The notes below the pieces were generated by a model. It worked only from the letters and a program-made list of their open reading frames with translations, was not told the DNA's origin and did no database searches. Made by a program: the position numbers and the translations under genes. From contig JAUNTX010000002.1 of assembly GCA_030538475.1 (NCBI GenBank), positions 1 to 64,000 on the forward strand: a DNA stretch of 64,000 nt, given 5' to 3'. Source of the stretch: Dermabacter sp. (GTDB lineage Bacteria; Actinomycetota; Actinomycetes; Actinomycetales; Dermabacteraceae). Every line of letters begins with the position of its first letter. The stretch's first letter is position 1. Positions 9,610 to 20,100 of this stretch are shown here, piece after piece.

Positions 9610-9834
9610 GATGGTCAACCCTTCGGGGCTATGAGTGAGCACTGCCGGGAGACTAAAGCACCCGCTCCACGCGTCTTCGCGCGAACGCTCGTTGCGGTGA
9701 CTCTACTGCGCGGGGGGGGGTGCGTGTCTAGCGTCACACATGGACGCATCGATGCGGCCCGATGCCGGAGCCGCGCAGGCGATCGTGGACGACGCATTCA
9801 ACGGCTGACGCGCCCGCCGCTCCCCTACCGCCGA

Positions 9835-9915
9835 CTACTTCTGGCGCGAGGCGCGCTGCCGCTCGACGTACTTTCCAAGAAAGTACCCGGCAAGAAAAAC
9901 CGCGTACGCCGCCAT
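9835..9915 (-). pseudogene. 3' fragment of the 58-aa membrane-protein gene
   Basis: Reads MAAYAVFLAGYFLGKYVERQ and six more residues. It matches the second half of the intact small membrane protein at 11725-11901, with its own stop at 9835-9837. The N-terminal half (the first hydrophobic part) is missing; upstream DNA is unrelated although a GTG-started extension to 9957 stays open. No ribosome site is visible before 9915. Most likely a remnant of a partial duplication; expression as a 26-residue peptide cannot be excluded. Confidence 0.55.
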
Positions 9916-9921
9916 GAGAGC
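9843..9921. repeat. 79-bp direct repeat, copy 1
   Basis: Matches 11748-11826 at 73 of 79 positions in the same orientation. Five of the six changes fall at different codons of the shared reading frame, so the copies have had time to diverge. The two copies bracket hipB and hipA. Confidence 0.85.
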
Positions 9922-9960
9922 CGCACGAGTTCGCCATCTCGATGCGCATTTCTTCACTTG

Positions 9961-10009
9961 CGACGACCACACTAGCCATATCGTATCTATACGGCTAAGA
10001 TAGTCGTCG
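9961..10009. promoter_or_regulatory. Nested inverted repeats at the hipBA promoter
   Basis: Two inverted repeats share one axis at 9985. The outer arms are CGACGAC (9961-9967) and GTCGTCG (10003-10009). The inner arms are CTAGCCATAT (9972-9981) and ATACGGCTAA (9989-9998), with 8 of 10 positions paired. The site is AT-rich and sits just upstream of hipB, where HipB autoregulatory operators normally lie. TAAGAT at 9996-10001 could be the -10 box. Part of it, CGTATCTATACGG at 9982-9994, is the reverse complement of a piece of the TetR operator at 44.5 kb. Confidence 0.6.
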
Positions 10010-10031
10010 TAGCAGGAGGGGAGAGTGTGCC

Positions 10032-10319
10032 ATGGCCGGGTACAAGATTGACCGACAGCTTGCCGAGTTCGGCGAGCACGTGCGGGGCTGGCGCATGGTT
10101 CTGGGTCTGACGGCGCAGCAGGTGTCCGAGCGCGCCGGGATCACCCGGGACACCCTGCGCAAGATCGAGGCGGGCGATCCGAGTGTGGGCTTCGGCAACG
10201 TCGCGCAGGTGCTGCGCGCCCTCGGTGTACTCGACCAGGTGGTCGAGGCCGTCGACCCGCTCAAAAGCGACATCGGCCGCCTGCGCGCGGGGAGCCTTGC
10301 GAAGAAGCGGGCGCGATGA
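10032..10319 (+). CDS. hipB: HipB-like antitoxin, XRE-type DNA-binding protein
   Basis: 95-residue helix-turn-helix protein. The HTH lies at about residues 27-50 (LTAQQVSERAGITRDTLRKIE), followed by the XRE-typical GDPSVGFGNVAQVLRALG. HipB antitoxins bind the HipA kinase and repress their own promoter; nested inverted repeats lie 25-70 bases upstream. AGGAGG precedes the ATG. The stop overlaps the hipA start by 4 bases (ATGA), the usual coupling for this pair. The short, basic C-terminal tail AKKRAR may be the HipA-contacting or degradation segment. Confidence 0.88.
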   Translation: MAGYKIDRQLAEFGEHVRGWRMVLGLTAQQVSERAGITRDTLRKIEAGDPSVGFGNVAQVLRALGVLDQVVEAVDPLKSDIGRLRAGSLAKKRAR

Positions 10320-11557
10320 CCACCGTCGAAGTCCTCGTCGACGAGGCGGATGGCGCGCGCATGGTGGGCCAGGCGCACTTCACCAGGCAGCGCGGCCAGA
10401 TCTCCACCACGTTTCTCTACGACCCCGGCTACCTGTCGAGCAACGGCACGAGCATCGACCCTGCCCTGCCGCTGGTCTCGGGCGCGCAGCACCAGTCCGG
10501 GCTGGTGCGCGCCTTCGCCGACAGCGCTCCCGATCGCTGGGGCCGCAACCTCCTCGAGAAGGCGGAGCGCGCGCGTTCCCGCGACGAGGGCCGCGTGCCG
10601 CGTCGGCTGGACGACCTCGACTTCCTCCTGGGCGTCAGCGACGACACGCGGCAGGGCGCGCTGCGCTACCGATTGCCAGGCAGCGAGGAGTTCCTCGGAA
10701 AGCCCGCGACTGTCCCCCCACTCGTCTCACTGCCGGAGTTGCTGCGCGCCTCGGACGAGCTCGCCTCGAACGAGGATCCGAGCCGGGCCGTCAAGCAACT
10801 GCTCGACACCGGCACGACTGGCCTGGGCGGCGCGCGACCCAAAGCGTCCGTGCGCCTCGAGGACGGCTCGCTGGCGATCGCGAAATTCCCTCATTCCAGC
10901 GACCGATGGGACGTCATGGCCTGGGAGGCGACGGCGCTCGATGTGATGGAGGCCGCGGGCATCCGGGTGCCGCAGCGACGGCTCGCCCGGGTGGGCGAGC
11001 GCAGCGTACTGATCCTGCGCCGGTTCGACCGGACGGGCCAGGGGTACAGGATCGGCTACATCAGCGCGATGACGGCGCTGAGCGCCGCCGACGGAGAGCA
11101 CCGCGACTACGCCGAGATCGCCGAGGCGATGCGGGACCTGTCGCTCTCGCCTCGGACCGACCACCACGAGCTCTTCGACCGCGTCGTCGCGAGCGTCGCG
11201 CTCGGTAACACCGACGACCACCTACGCAATCACGGCTTCCTCGCCGATCGCGGTTCGTGGACACTGAGCCCCGTGTTCGACGTTAACCCGAATCCCGACC
11301 CGCAGCGGGCCCGGTCGACCACGATCATGGGAGCCGACGCCCCGCCCGACGAGGCCGAGGCACTGCTCGCCCTGGCAGAGGAGTGCAGCCTCTCGCCTGC
11401 CCAGGCACGCGAGCGAATCGCACGCGTAGCCGGAGCGGTCACCGGGTGGCGAGACGCCGCGCGGATGAACGGCGTCCGTGAACATGAGATCACGATGATG
11501 GCCGAGTCGATCGAGCCTCGGATGAACGCGGTGATCGCCACCGAGAGGAAGGCGTGA
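10316..11557 (+). CDS. hipA: HipA-like serine/threonine kinase toxin
   Basis: 413-residue HipA-family kinase. The N-terminal HipA_N domain spans roughly 1-110. The ATP loop motif GLGGARPKAS is near 170, LILRRFDR near 235 and the catalytic GNTDDHLRN near 300. LSPVFDVNP is the metal-binding DFG-equivalent. In E. coli HipA phosphorylates glutamyl-tRNA synthetase and causes growth arrest; the target here is unknown. All catalytic elements are present, so the toxin looks active. The gene pair is framed by direct repeats and separates a duplicated small gene from its parent, which suggests arrival by insertion. Confidence 0.9.
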   Translation: MTTVEVLVDEADGARMVGQAHFTRQRGQISTTFLYDPGYLSSNGTSIDPALPLVSGAQHQSGLVRAFADSAPDRWGRNLLEKAERARSRDEGRVPRRLDDLDFLLGVSDDTRQGALRYRLPGSEEFLGKPATVPPLVSLPELLRASDELASNEDPSRAVKQLLDTGTTGLGGARPKASVRLEDGSLAIAKFPHSSDRWDVMAWEATALDVMEAAGIRVPQRRLARVGERSVLILRRFDRTGQGYRIGYISAMTALSAADGEHRDYAEIAEAMRDLSLSPRTDHHELFDRVVASVALGNTDDHLRNHGFLADRGSWTLSPVFDVNPNPDPQRARSTTIMGADAPPDEAEALLALAEECSLSPAQARERIARVAGAVTGWRDAARMNGVREHEITMMAESIEPRMNAVIATERKA

Positions 11558-11724
11558 GCATAGCCTCGACAAGGTGAACCGCAATGTCGACGTACGAGGG
11601 ACAAGCGGGGCCTACTGGATGCGATACGTCGAGCGCGGCCCCCAAGAACCTGCCACGACCACTCGCCAACAAGGAATCAGTGAGGATGACCCTGACCTGC
11701 TCGCTGTTCAGAGGTACTGCACGA

Positions 11725-11901
11725 TCAAGAGTCGCTGAGTTCATTACGGCGCGAGGCGCGCTGCCGCTCGACGTATTTTCCAAGGAAGTACCCGGCCAGA
11801 AAAACCGCGCACGCCACCACGAGAGCCCCGCCGATGAGGAGCAGCATGTGGGGCGAGTCGGGGACAAACAGCCCTTCGGGCGTTGCGAGGACGATCTTCA
11901 T
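11725..11901 (-). CDS. Small single-span membrane protein, 58 aa
   Basis: Too short for usual ORF calling but well supported. AAGGAG stands before the ATG at 11901, and the product has one hydrophobic segment (about residues 19-40, MLLLIGGALVVACAVFLAGYF) followed by the basic tail KYVERQRASRR. A second, truncated and diverged copy exists at 9835-9915, in which substitutions keep the reading frame. It lies 30 bases downstream of rmlCD on the same strand and may be co-transcribed with the rhamnose genes. Function unknown. Confidence 0.65.
   Translation of the reverse strand: MKIVLATPEGLFVPDSPHMLLLIGGALVVACAVFLAGYFLGKYVERQRASRRNELSDS
11748..11826. repeat. 79-bp direct repeat, copy 2
   Basis: Partner of 9843-9921, 73 of 79 identical. 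This copy lies inside the intact 58-aa membrane-protein gene and covers codons 25-51, so it is probably the parent. Confidence 0.85.
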
Positions 11902-11931
11902 GGCGGCTCCTTCGTGTCCTGCGAGTGGCCC

Positions 11932-13407
11932 CTAGCTGCGCAGATACTCCGCGAGTGCGGCGAACTGATCGCGCGGCGTGAAGCCGGTGGCCTCGAGCTT
12001 GTCCAGGATAAACGCGGAGTTCAGGGGCCGGGGGGCGATTCCGCTTTTTCCGTCGAAGTATTCGGCGGTGGAGACGCCGCTGACCCGCTCGTCGTCGTGA
12101 CCGGCGAGCGCGAACACGCGTCGGGCCACATCGAACCAGCTCACCAGATCGCCCGTGTTCGACACGTTGTAGGTGCCGAACTCGGCGCCCGAGGTGAGGA
12201 GGTGGTCAATGGCGCGGGCAATCTCGCTCGCGAAGCTGAGGCGGCCGAACTGGTCGTTGACCACGGACGGATCGATACCGCGTTCGGCAAGCGTTGCCAT
12301 GGTTCGCACGAAATTGGCGCCCTCACCCACCACCCAGCTGGTGCGGACGATGTAGTGGGCATCGAGGCGGGACACGAGCGCATCGCCCGCCGCCTTCGTC
12401 TGCCCGTACACGCCGAGCGGGGAGAACTCTTCGTCTTCGGCATGGAGCGCCGCGGAACCGTCGAACACGTAGTCGCTGCTCACGTGCACCAGGGTGGCGC
12501 CTGCGCGGCGGGCAGCGCTCACCAGTTCGCCCACGCCCGTCACGTTCGTGGCCCACGCGTCCCGCCTGCCCTGCGCGCCCTCGGCGGCATCGACCTGCGT
12601 GTACGCGGCGGCGTTAATGATCGTGGCGTACGGCGAAAAATCGAAGTCCCGCACCGACTCCACCGACGCGAGGTCCAGGGTGGTGCGGTCCACGAAGTCC
12701 ACGCCGTCGCGGCCCAGCCACAGGCCCTGCAGGGCCCTGCCCAGCTGGCCGTTCTTGCCGATCACAAGGGTGCGGGTGGCGAGGGTTTCCGGTTGCGGCA
12801 CCCACGCGGGGGCGTCGTCGGCCTGCGCCGCGTCCGCCTCGGCGGGTTCAGCGGCGGCGAACGGCGTGACGCCTGGCAAGAAGGGATGCTGGCGGTCCTT
12901 GTCGCTCAGCTCCGCCTGCTCGAGCGGGATCGGCCACGGGATCGCCGCGGTCGGATCGGCGAGGTTCAGGAACGTGTACTCGCTCTGCTTGTCGGCGCTC
13001 CAATGGTCGTTCACCAGGTAGGTGTAGACCGCGGGAGCCTCCAACGTCTGGAAGGCATTGCCCACGCCGCTCGGCACGAAGATGGCCTTCTCAGGGGTAA
13101 TCTCGGTATAGAACGTGGCCCCGAAGGAGTCCCCGTCGCGCAGGTCCACCCACGCACCAAACACCTTCCCGGCGCCCACGGAAATGTACTTGTCCCACGG
13201 CTCCGCGTGGATCCCGCGGGTCACGCCCACGTCGCGGTTGAACGAGATGTTGTTCTGCACGGGCCCGAAATCGGGCAGGCCCGCGGCGACCATCTTCTCG
13301 CGCTGCCAGTTTTCCTTGAACCAGCCGCGAGAATCCCCGTGCACGGGAAGGTCAATGACCAGCAGGCCGGGAATCGCGGTGGTGTGAACCGAAAGATCCA
13401 GAGTCAT
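11932..13407 (-). CDS. rmlCD: Fused dTDP-4-dehydrorhamnose 3,5-epimerase / dTDP-4-dehydrorhamnose reductase
   Basis: 491-residue bifunctional enzyme for the last two steps of dTDP-L-rhamnose synthesis. Residues 1-185 are an RmlC cupin (GDSRGWFKENW, catalytic His in TRGIHAEPWDKY). An acidic Ala-rich linker follows. From about residue 212 an RmlD short-chain reductase begins (VIGKNGQLGRAL, VHVSSDYVFDG, catalytic YxxxK in YGQTKAAGD). Separate genes are usual in proteobacteria; the fusion is known in several actinobacteria. ATG at 13407 lies 7 bases after the rmlB stop, in one operon. Rhamnose probably goes to a cell-wall glycopolymer. Confidence 0.93.
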   Translation of the reverse strand: MTLDLSVHTTAIPGLLVIDLPVHGDSRGWFKENWQREKMVAAGLPDFGPVQNNISFNRDVGVTRGIHAEPWDKYISVGAGKVFGAWVDLRDGDSFGATFYTEITPEKAIFVPSGVGNAFQTLEAPAVYTYLVNDHWSADKQSEYTFLNLADPTAAIPWPIPLEQAELSDKDRQHPFLPGVTPFAAAEPAEADAAQADDAPAWVPQPETLATRTLVIGKNGQLGRALQGLWLGRDGVDFVDRTTLDLASVESVRDFDFSPYATIINAAAYTQVDAAEGAQGRRDAWATNVTGVGELVSAARRAGATLVHVSSDYVFDGSAALHAEDEEFSPLGVYGQTKAAGDALVSRLDAHYIVRTSWVVGEGANFVRTMATLAERGIDPSVVNDQFGRLSFASEIARAIDHLLTSGAEFGTYNVSNTGDLVSWFDVARRVFALAGHDDERVSGVSTAEYFDGKSGIAPRPLNSAFILDKLEATGFTPRDQFAALAEYLRS

Positions 13408-13414
13408 GGGGTGC

Positions 13415-14494
<1,080 letters not shown>

Positions 14495-14506
14495 TCACGC
14501 GGGCGC

Positions 14507-15382
14507 CTACAGGGCCCGTTCGCGCTCCAGAACGTCCAGCAGATAGCGCCCGTACCCAGATTTCACGAGCGGTTCGGCACGTTCACGCAGCTCATCGTCG
14601 CTCAGCATCCCCATGCGCCACGCCACCTCCTCCGGCGCGCCAATCGACAGGCCCTGGCGCTTTTGCACCGTGTGGATAAAGTCGCTCGCCGCCGCCAGAT
14701 CGTCGAACGTGCCGGTATCCAACCACGCGGTCCCGCGGGTCAGCACCTCCACGTGCAGGGTGCCTTCGTCCAGGTAGGTGCGGTTGAGATCGGTGATTTC
14801 CAGTTCGCCGCGGGCCGACGGCTTGAGGGCCTTGGCGCGCTCCACCACACTCGCGTCGTAGAAGTACAGGCCGGGCACCGCGAGGTTCGACTTCGGGTGC
14901 TCGGGTTTTTCCTCGAGGGAGATGGCCACGCCGTCATCGTTCATTTCGACCACGCCGTAGGAGCGGGGATCGTTCACCCAGTACCCGAACACTGCCGCCC
15001 CCTGCACGTCGGTGTAGCGGCGCAGCTGCGTGCCCATTCCGTGACCGTAGAAGAGGTTGTCGCCGAGCACGAGCGCGGCGCCGTCACCATCGAGGAAGTC
15101 TTCGGCGAGCACGAATGCCTGCGCGAGACCGTCGGGCGACGGCTGGACCACGTACTCGAAGCGCACCCCGAAGCGGGAGCCGTCGCCAAGCACCCGCTGG
15201 AAGGCGCTCTGATCCTCGGGCGTGGTGATGATGAGGATGTCGCTGATACCCGCGAGCATGAGCGTGGTGAGCGGGTAGTAGATCATCGGCTTGTCATACA
15301 CCGGCATGAGCTGCTTGCTCACGCCAATGGTGAGGGGATGAAGGCGTGAGCCGGTGCCACCGGCAAGAATAATTCCGCGCAT
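14507..15382 (-). CDS. rmlA: Glucose-1-phosphate thymidylyltransferase
   Basis: 291-residue nucleotidyltransferase that makes dTDP-glucose from dTTP and glucose 1-phosphate, the committed step to dTDP-rhamnose. The signature [18 protein letters not shown] at the N-terminus and the sugar-binding EEKPEHPKS further in are intact. No ribosome site precedes the ATG; a TAGGGT box ends 6 bases upstream (15389-15394), so the mRNA is probably leaderless. It is divergent from the amidase gene, which has the same arrangement, so two leaderless promoters sit back to back in 150 bases. Confidence 0.95.
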   Translation of the reverse strand: MRGIILAGGTGSRLHPLTIGVSKQLMPVYDKPMIYYPLTTLMLAGISDILIITTPEDQSAFQRVLGDGSRFGVRFEYVVQPSPDGLAQAFVLAEDFLDGDGAALVLGDNLFYGHGMGTQLRRYTDVQGAAVFGYWVNDPRSYGVVEMNDDGVAISLEEKPEHPKSNLAVPGLYFYDASVVERAKALKPSARGELEITDLNRTYLDEGTLHVEVLTRGTAWLDTGTFDDLAAASDFIHTVQKRQGLSIGAPEEVAWRMGMLSDDELRERAEPLVKSGYGRYLLDVLERERAL

Positions 15383-15388
15383 GCCACT

Positions 15389-15394
15389 ACCCTA
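15389..15394 (-). promoter_or_regulatory. -10 box of leaderless rmlA promoter
   Basis: TAGGGT on the minus strand, then 6 bases, then the ATG of rmlA. The same TAnnnT-N6-start layout recurs before five other genes in the window. Confidence 0.55.
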
Positions 15395-15520
15395 CCCATC
15401 ACAGGCGCTTCGCGGGCTTCTTTGCGGGAGACGGGCGCTGGGCTCGCCCGGCCCGGGTACGGGTGGGGCGCGCGGAGAGGCGGGGGCACAGAGGACAGGG
15501 CACAGGGCCGACGCGAACCG

Positions 15521-15526
15521 TAGGCT
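15521..15526 (+). promoter_or_regulatory. -10 box of leaderless amidase promoter
   Basis: TAGGCT, then 6 bases, then the ATG at 15533; no ribosome site between. Confidence 0.55.
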
Positions 15527-15532
15527 GAACGC

Positions 15533-17155
15533 ATGGCTTCCACGCACTCGCCCACCGGTTCCGCCCGCGACCAGCGCCGCGCCTCCTCCCCCTCCACCTC
15601 CCAGGACTCGCCGCTGGATCCCCTGGACCTCGATGCTCTGAGCCTCGCGCGGGCGATGCGCGCGGGCACGGTCGATCCCGTCGAGCACACCGAGCGGGTG
15701 CTCACCCGGGCCGCGGAGCGCGGCGGCGTGGTGGGGGCGTTCGCGTCGCTCGCGTCCGAGTATTCGCGTCGGCAAGCCGAACGGGCCGGCGCCACCCTGC
15801 GTCACGGCGCGAGCGAGGGCGCTCTCAGCCCGTTGACCGGCGTCCCGTTCCCGATCAAGGACCTCGTGGAGGTAGCCTCCCTCCCCTTCGAGGCGGGCTC
15901 CCCCGCCCTCGCGGGGAACGTCGGCGCCCGCACCGACGGCGTGGCCGAAGACCTCATCAGTGCCGGGACGGTGACGATTGGGAAGACCACGACGAGCGAG
16001 TTCGGCATGAGCGTGTTCAGCGAATCGCCCGCCGGGCCGCCCGCCCGCACCCCGTGGGACGTGGAGCGGACGGCGGGCGGATCGAGCGGCGGTGCCGGAG
16101 CGGCCGTGGCCAGCGGCATCGTGCCCATCGCGCACGGCAACGACGCGGGCGGCTCCATCCGCGTGCCCGCCGCGTGCAACGGCGTGGTGGGGATGGTGGC
16201 GGGCCGGGGCCGGATCAGCGCCGGGCCTTTCGGGGCCGACGGGGCCGGGCTCGCCCGACACGGCGTGCTCGCCCGGACCGTGGCCGACGTGGCCGCGGGC
16301 ATGGACCTGCTCACCCATCAGCGGCCGGGAGATACCTACCTGGCGCCCGGCGCTTCCCGCGCCTCCGGGAGCCAGGTGTCGGGGGCCTCGCTGCTGGGGG
16401 CCGTGGAGGAAGCGCTCGTGGGCGTTCGCCGCGGGGACGTGCGGCCGCTGCGGATCGGGATCATCACCACGCCGATGGTGGCGGAGGTGGAGCTTCACCC
16501 GGAGGCGCTGGCCGCCGTGGAGCGGGCGCGCGCCGTGTTTGCGCACCTGGGCCACACGGTGCTGCAGGCTCCGGTGCCACTCGGGCCCGAGCAGTGGCAG
16601 AGTTTCGCGCCCGTGTTTTCCGTGGGCGCGGCGAGCATTCCGCTGCCGTTCGGGCCCGCGGGCAGCGCGGAGGCAATCAGCGGCGAGAAGGCGGCGGGGA
16701 TAGGGGCCCTCACTCGCTGGCTGCGCACGCGCGGCGCGCAGGTGAGCGGGGTGGAATATGCGGCGGCGATCAGCGCGATTCAGCAGCTCACGCGCCGCAT
16801 GGCCGAGGCGTGGGAGGGCATCGACGTGATCGTGACCCCCACCCTGTCCGGCCCGCCCGTGATCGCCGCCGACATCCCGGAAGATCCCGAGGAAAACTTC
16901 GCCTACCAGTCGCGCTTCACGCCATTCACGAGCGTGTGGAACATGAACGGGTGGGCGGCCATGAGCGTGCCGCTGCATCGGGCGATGATTGCCGCCCACT
17001 CAACCGGCGCCGAGGGCGATACCCCGCCGAGCCCGCCGCGGGAGCTGCCATTCGGTGTGCACCTGGCGGGTACGGGCCCGAACGCCGAAGCCACCCTCCT
17101 GAGCCTCGCGGCTCAGCTGGAAGCGCTCGATCCCTGGCCCACGATCCGCTGGTAG
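15533..17155 (+). CDS. Amidase signature family hydrolase
   Basis: 540-residue amidase of the GatA/AtzF superfamily. The Ser-cisSer-Lys triad is visible: Lys109 in PFPIKD, cis-Ser184 in GGSSGGAG and nucleophile Ser208 in DAGGSIRVPA. It stands alone rather than with gatB/gatC, and the N-terminal 30 residues are Ser-rich and unlike GatA. It is therefore more likely a free-standing amide hydrolase than the tRNA amidotransferase subunit; the substrate cannot be told. Start by leaderless promoter logic (TAGGCT 6 bases upstream). Convergent with dnaX, 16 bases apart. Confidence 0.88.
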   Translation: MASTHSPTGSARDQRRASSPSTSQDSPLDPLDLDALSLARAMRAGTVDPVEHTERVLTRAAERGGVVGAFASLASEYSRRQAERAGATLRHGASEGALSPLTGVPFPIKDLVEVASLPFEAGSPALAGNVGARTDGVAEDLISAGTVTIGKTTTSEFGMSVFSESPAGPPARTPWDVERTAGGSSGGAGAAVASGIVPIAHGNDAGGSIRVPAACNGVVGMVAGRGRISAGPFGADGAGLARHGVLARTVADVAAGMDLLTHQRPGDTYLAPGASRASGSQVSGASLLGAVEEALVGVRRGDVRPLRIGIITTPMVAEVELHPEALAAVERARAVFAHLGHTVLQAPVPLGPEQWQSFAPVFSVGAASIPLPFGPAGSAEAISGEKAAGIGALTRWLRTRGAQVSGVEYAAAISAIQQLTRRMAEAWEGIDVIVTPTLSGPPVIAADIPEDPEENFAYQSRFTPFTSVWNMNGWAAMSVPLHRAMIAAHSTGAEGDTPPSPPRELPFGVHLAGTGPNAEATLLSLAAQLEALDPWPTIRW

Positions 17156-17171
17156 AACGGCAGCCGAGCGG

Positions 17172-20100
17172 CTACTGCCACGTGGCGGGGCTTTCGTCGA
17201 TCACTTCAAGGAGCTCGCCGCCGAGCACGTCCTCCACGACCTCGCGGCCGGGCCTGCGGTTCGTGCCCGTACCCGTGGCGTCGGCGTCATCGAGTGAGGC
17301 CCCGCCGAAAGGATCATCGTCCTCCGCCGGGGCGCCGGGGCGCGTGCGGGCATCGGAGAATCCGCGAGCGTTCGACGGCTGGGATTGCGCCTTTCGCAGC
17401 GCGGCCCGGGCCATGGCCGCGCCCGTGAGCGGCGGTTCGGTGCTGCTGTGTTGAGGGTCGGAGCTGTGCTGGGGCTCGCCGCTGTGCTGCGGAGCAGCGA
17501 CGTGCTGTGCAGCGCCCGCGCCCTGCGAACCGCTGGGGCCGTGCGAGGCGCCCGAGCCTTGCGGGGTATCGGGGCTCTGCGGCGCATCGGCCACGTCGGC
17601 CGCACCGCCGATGAGGGACGGCGACGGCTCGAAACCCTGATCGGCGTACGCGCGGCGCATCGCCCCAATCAGCTCCATCTGCCCGTGCGTGCGCGGCTCC
17701 GTGACCGCCGGCTGGGGCGGCAACTGCACCGCGGGCACGTCACCCGCAGTAGCAGGCGCGGGCGACGGCGCGAGGCTAGGCGCAGAGGCCCCGGCTACAG
17801 GACGCTCCGAAGACGACGACGTAGAAGCGGCAGGCGCGGCATCAGGGGCGCTCGCCCGTGGAGCGGTGGGCTGCGTGGCTTCGGCCGGTGCACGCTCGAA
17901 CGGCGGGTTCTCCGGCGGCCCATACGGATCTTCCGGGGGCACATCATCGAACCAATCGGGCTCATCGGGCGCTGAATCCGCGGGGGCTGCGGGGCCCGGC
18001 GCCTCCGGGGCACGCGCGGCGCCCGGCCCCTGAGACGAGGCTGCGCCCCGGGAAGAGTCTGCGCCGCGGGACGACTCGGATTGCACGGCCGCGAGCGCAT
18101 CGCCCCAGCGCCCGCCCGGCTTGGCCGACTCGCTCGGCGAGGTGGAGGAAGTGGCCGCGGCGGAAGGGGCGGGTGCAGGGGCCCCCGCGGGCGCCCTAGA
18201 ATCGGCAGGACCGCTCGGCGCGGAAGAAGCGGCGGGCGTCGAGGCCGGGCTGCCAGGATCGGCGGTGCCCGAGGGTGTCGGCGATGCGGGCGTCGGCGTC
18301 GCGGGGGCCGGTGCCGCGGGCTGCGCTGGCGCCGGGCCTGCCGGTGGCTGCTGCCCTCCCGAGGTCGCCTCCACGCTCACGCTCACGTGCATGATCGCCT
18401 TGACGGCTTCGGCCATGTTCGCCGCCGCGGTGCCGCGGTAGAACGCCTGCACCAGGCCGGGGCTGCGGAAGTCGAGCACCAGCTGGCTGCCGTCGAACGA
18501 GTGGACGCCCGCGTTCTGGGCGATCAGCGCCCAGGAGGGGCGGCGGATGCGCTGCAGGGCATCCATGATGGCCGACCAGTGCTGCTCCACCTCCCCCGCT
18601 CCGGCGGCAGGGGCCGGGGACTCCGCGGGGCCGGAGGCAGACGACGGCGCGGGAGTGGACGATGGCCCGGTAGCCGACGACGACTCAGGAGCGGACGACG
18701 GCGCGGGAGCATCGGTCTGCTGCGCGGTCTCCGGCGTCGACGCGGCGCCCGAGGTGCCTGCCGCGGGTGCATCAGGAGCCGACGGCGAGGAGGCTGCGGC
18801 CGGGGCCGTCACCGGCAGGCCCCAGTCATCGATGGCGGGCTCGGCCGCGGGGGTCGCGCTTCGCGCTACCTGCTCTGGCTCGCGAGAATCCAGCTGCTGC
18901 GTAGGTGCTGGTTGAGCGGGCGCCTGCTGCCTTTCTTCCCGCTGTTCGGGGGCCGGTTGTGTCGGCGCCTGAGCGGGCGCAGCTGCCTGGGCGGGCGGTG
19001 TCTGTGCCTCGCTCGCGCTTTCCCGCACGGCCCGCATGGCACGCTCGCGCGGCGACGGCCCGCCGTCACTCGAGCGCCCAGCCAAACTCGCACCACCAGA
19101 ACCACCCGCACCGCCAGCACCCGCGCCCCCCGCGGCCGGAGCCTCCGCGTACGCACCCCCGTCGGCCCCCGAAATCCGCAACACGAGCTTCGCGGCCAGG
19201 AGTTCCAGGTGCAGGCGGGGAGAGGTGGCGCCGACCATCTGGCCGAGCGTGTCACTCACGATTTGGGCAGCGTCGGTCAGCTGGCGCGGCTGGAAGAGCC
19301 CGGACTGCTCGGTCAGGCGGGCCACCTGATCCACGGGCACGTCCGGCAGGAGTTCGCGCGTCTGATCGGGCGCGGCCACCACAACGATGAGGTCGCGAAA
19401 ACGCTCGAGCAGGTCCTCGACGAAGCGGCGCGGTTCGTGGCCCGTCCCGATCACCTCGTCAATCGCGGTGAACAGCGCGGGAGCGTCCCCGTGCGCGATC
19501 GCATCCACGGAACGATTCAAAAGTTCCACGTCCGTGAAACCCAGGAGGTTCGTGGCGACATCGAGCTCCACGCCCCGCTCGTCGGAGCCCGCGATGAGCT
19601 GATCGAGCACGCTGAGCGTGTCGCGGGCCGAACCGCCACCGGAGCGGACAGCGAGCGAGAGCACGCCGTCGGCCACGCTCACGCCCTCGTCGCGGCAGAT
19701 CCCCTCGAGGTAGGGCAGGAGAATCTGCGGCGGGATGAGGCGGAACGGGTAGTGGTGGGTGCGCGAGCGGATCGTGCCGATCACCTTGTCGGGCTCGGTG
19801 GTCGCGAAGATGAACTTCACGTGCTCGGGCGGTTCCTCCACGAGCTTGAGCAGGGCGTTGAATCCGGCGGAGGTCACCATGTGTGCTTCGTCGATGATGA
19901 ACACCTTGAAGCGGTCCCGCACCGGCGCGAAGGAGGCGCGTTCGCGCAGCTCACGGGCATCATCCACACCGCCGTGGCTCGCGGCGTCGATCTCCACCAC
20001 ATCGAGGCTGCCCGAGCCGCCGCGGGCCAGATCGCGGCACGAATCGCACACGCCGCACGGGGTATCGGTGGGGCCTTCGGCGCAGTTGAGGCAGCGCGCC

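Larger units (their letters stand above)
9610..10031. other. Intergenic region before hipB
   Basis: 422 bases without an intact gene. It holds a run of nine G at 9712-9720, a 3' fragment of a small membrane-protein gene (9835-9915, minus), one copy of a 79-bp repeat (9843-9921) and the nested inverted repeats of the hipBA promoter (9961-10009). An in-frame peptide of 22 codons at 9740-9808 has no support. Confidence 0.6.

Noticed and set aside
9712..9720. Nine-G run as a phase-variable promoter tract
   Set aside because: It is not between promoter elements or inside a gene that I can identify; left as a simple run.
9740..9808. 22-codon ORF after a nine-G run
   Set aside because: No ribosome site, no similarity, in a decayed intergenic region.
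15533..17155. Amidase as GatA of the tRNA amidotransferase
   Set aside because: It stands alone without gatB or gatC and has an unrelated Ser-rich N-terminus and extra length.
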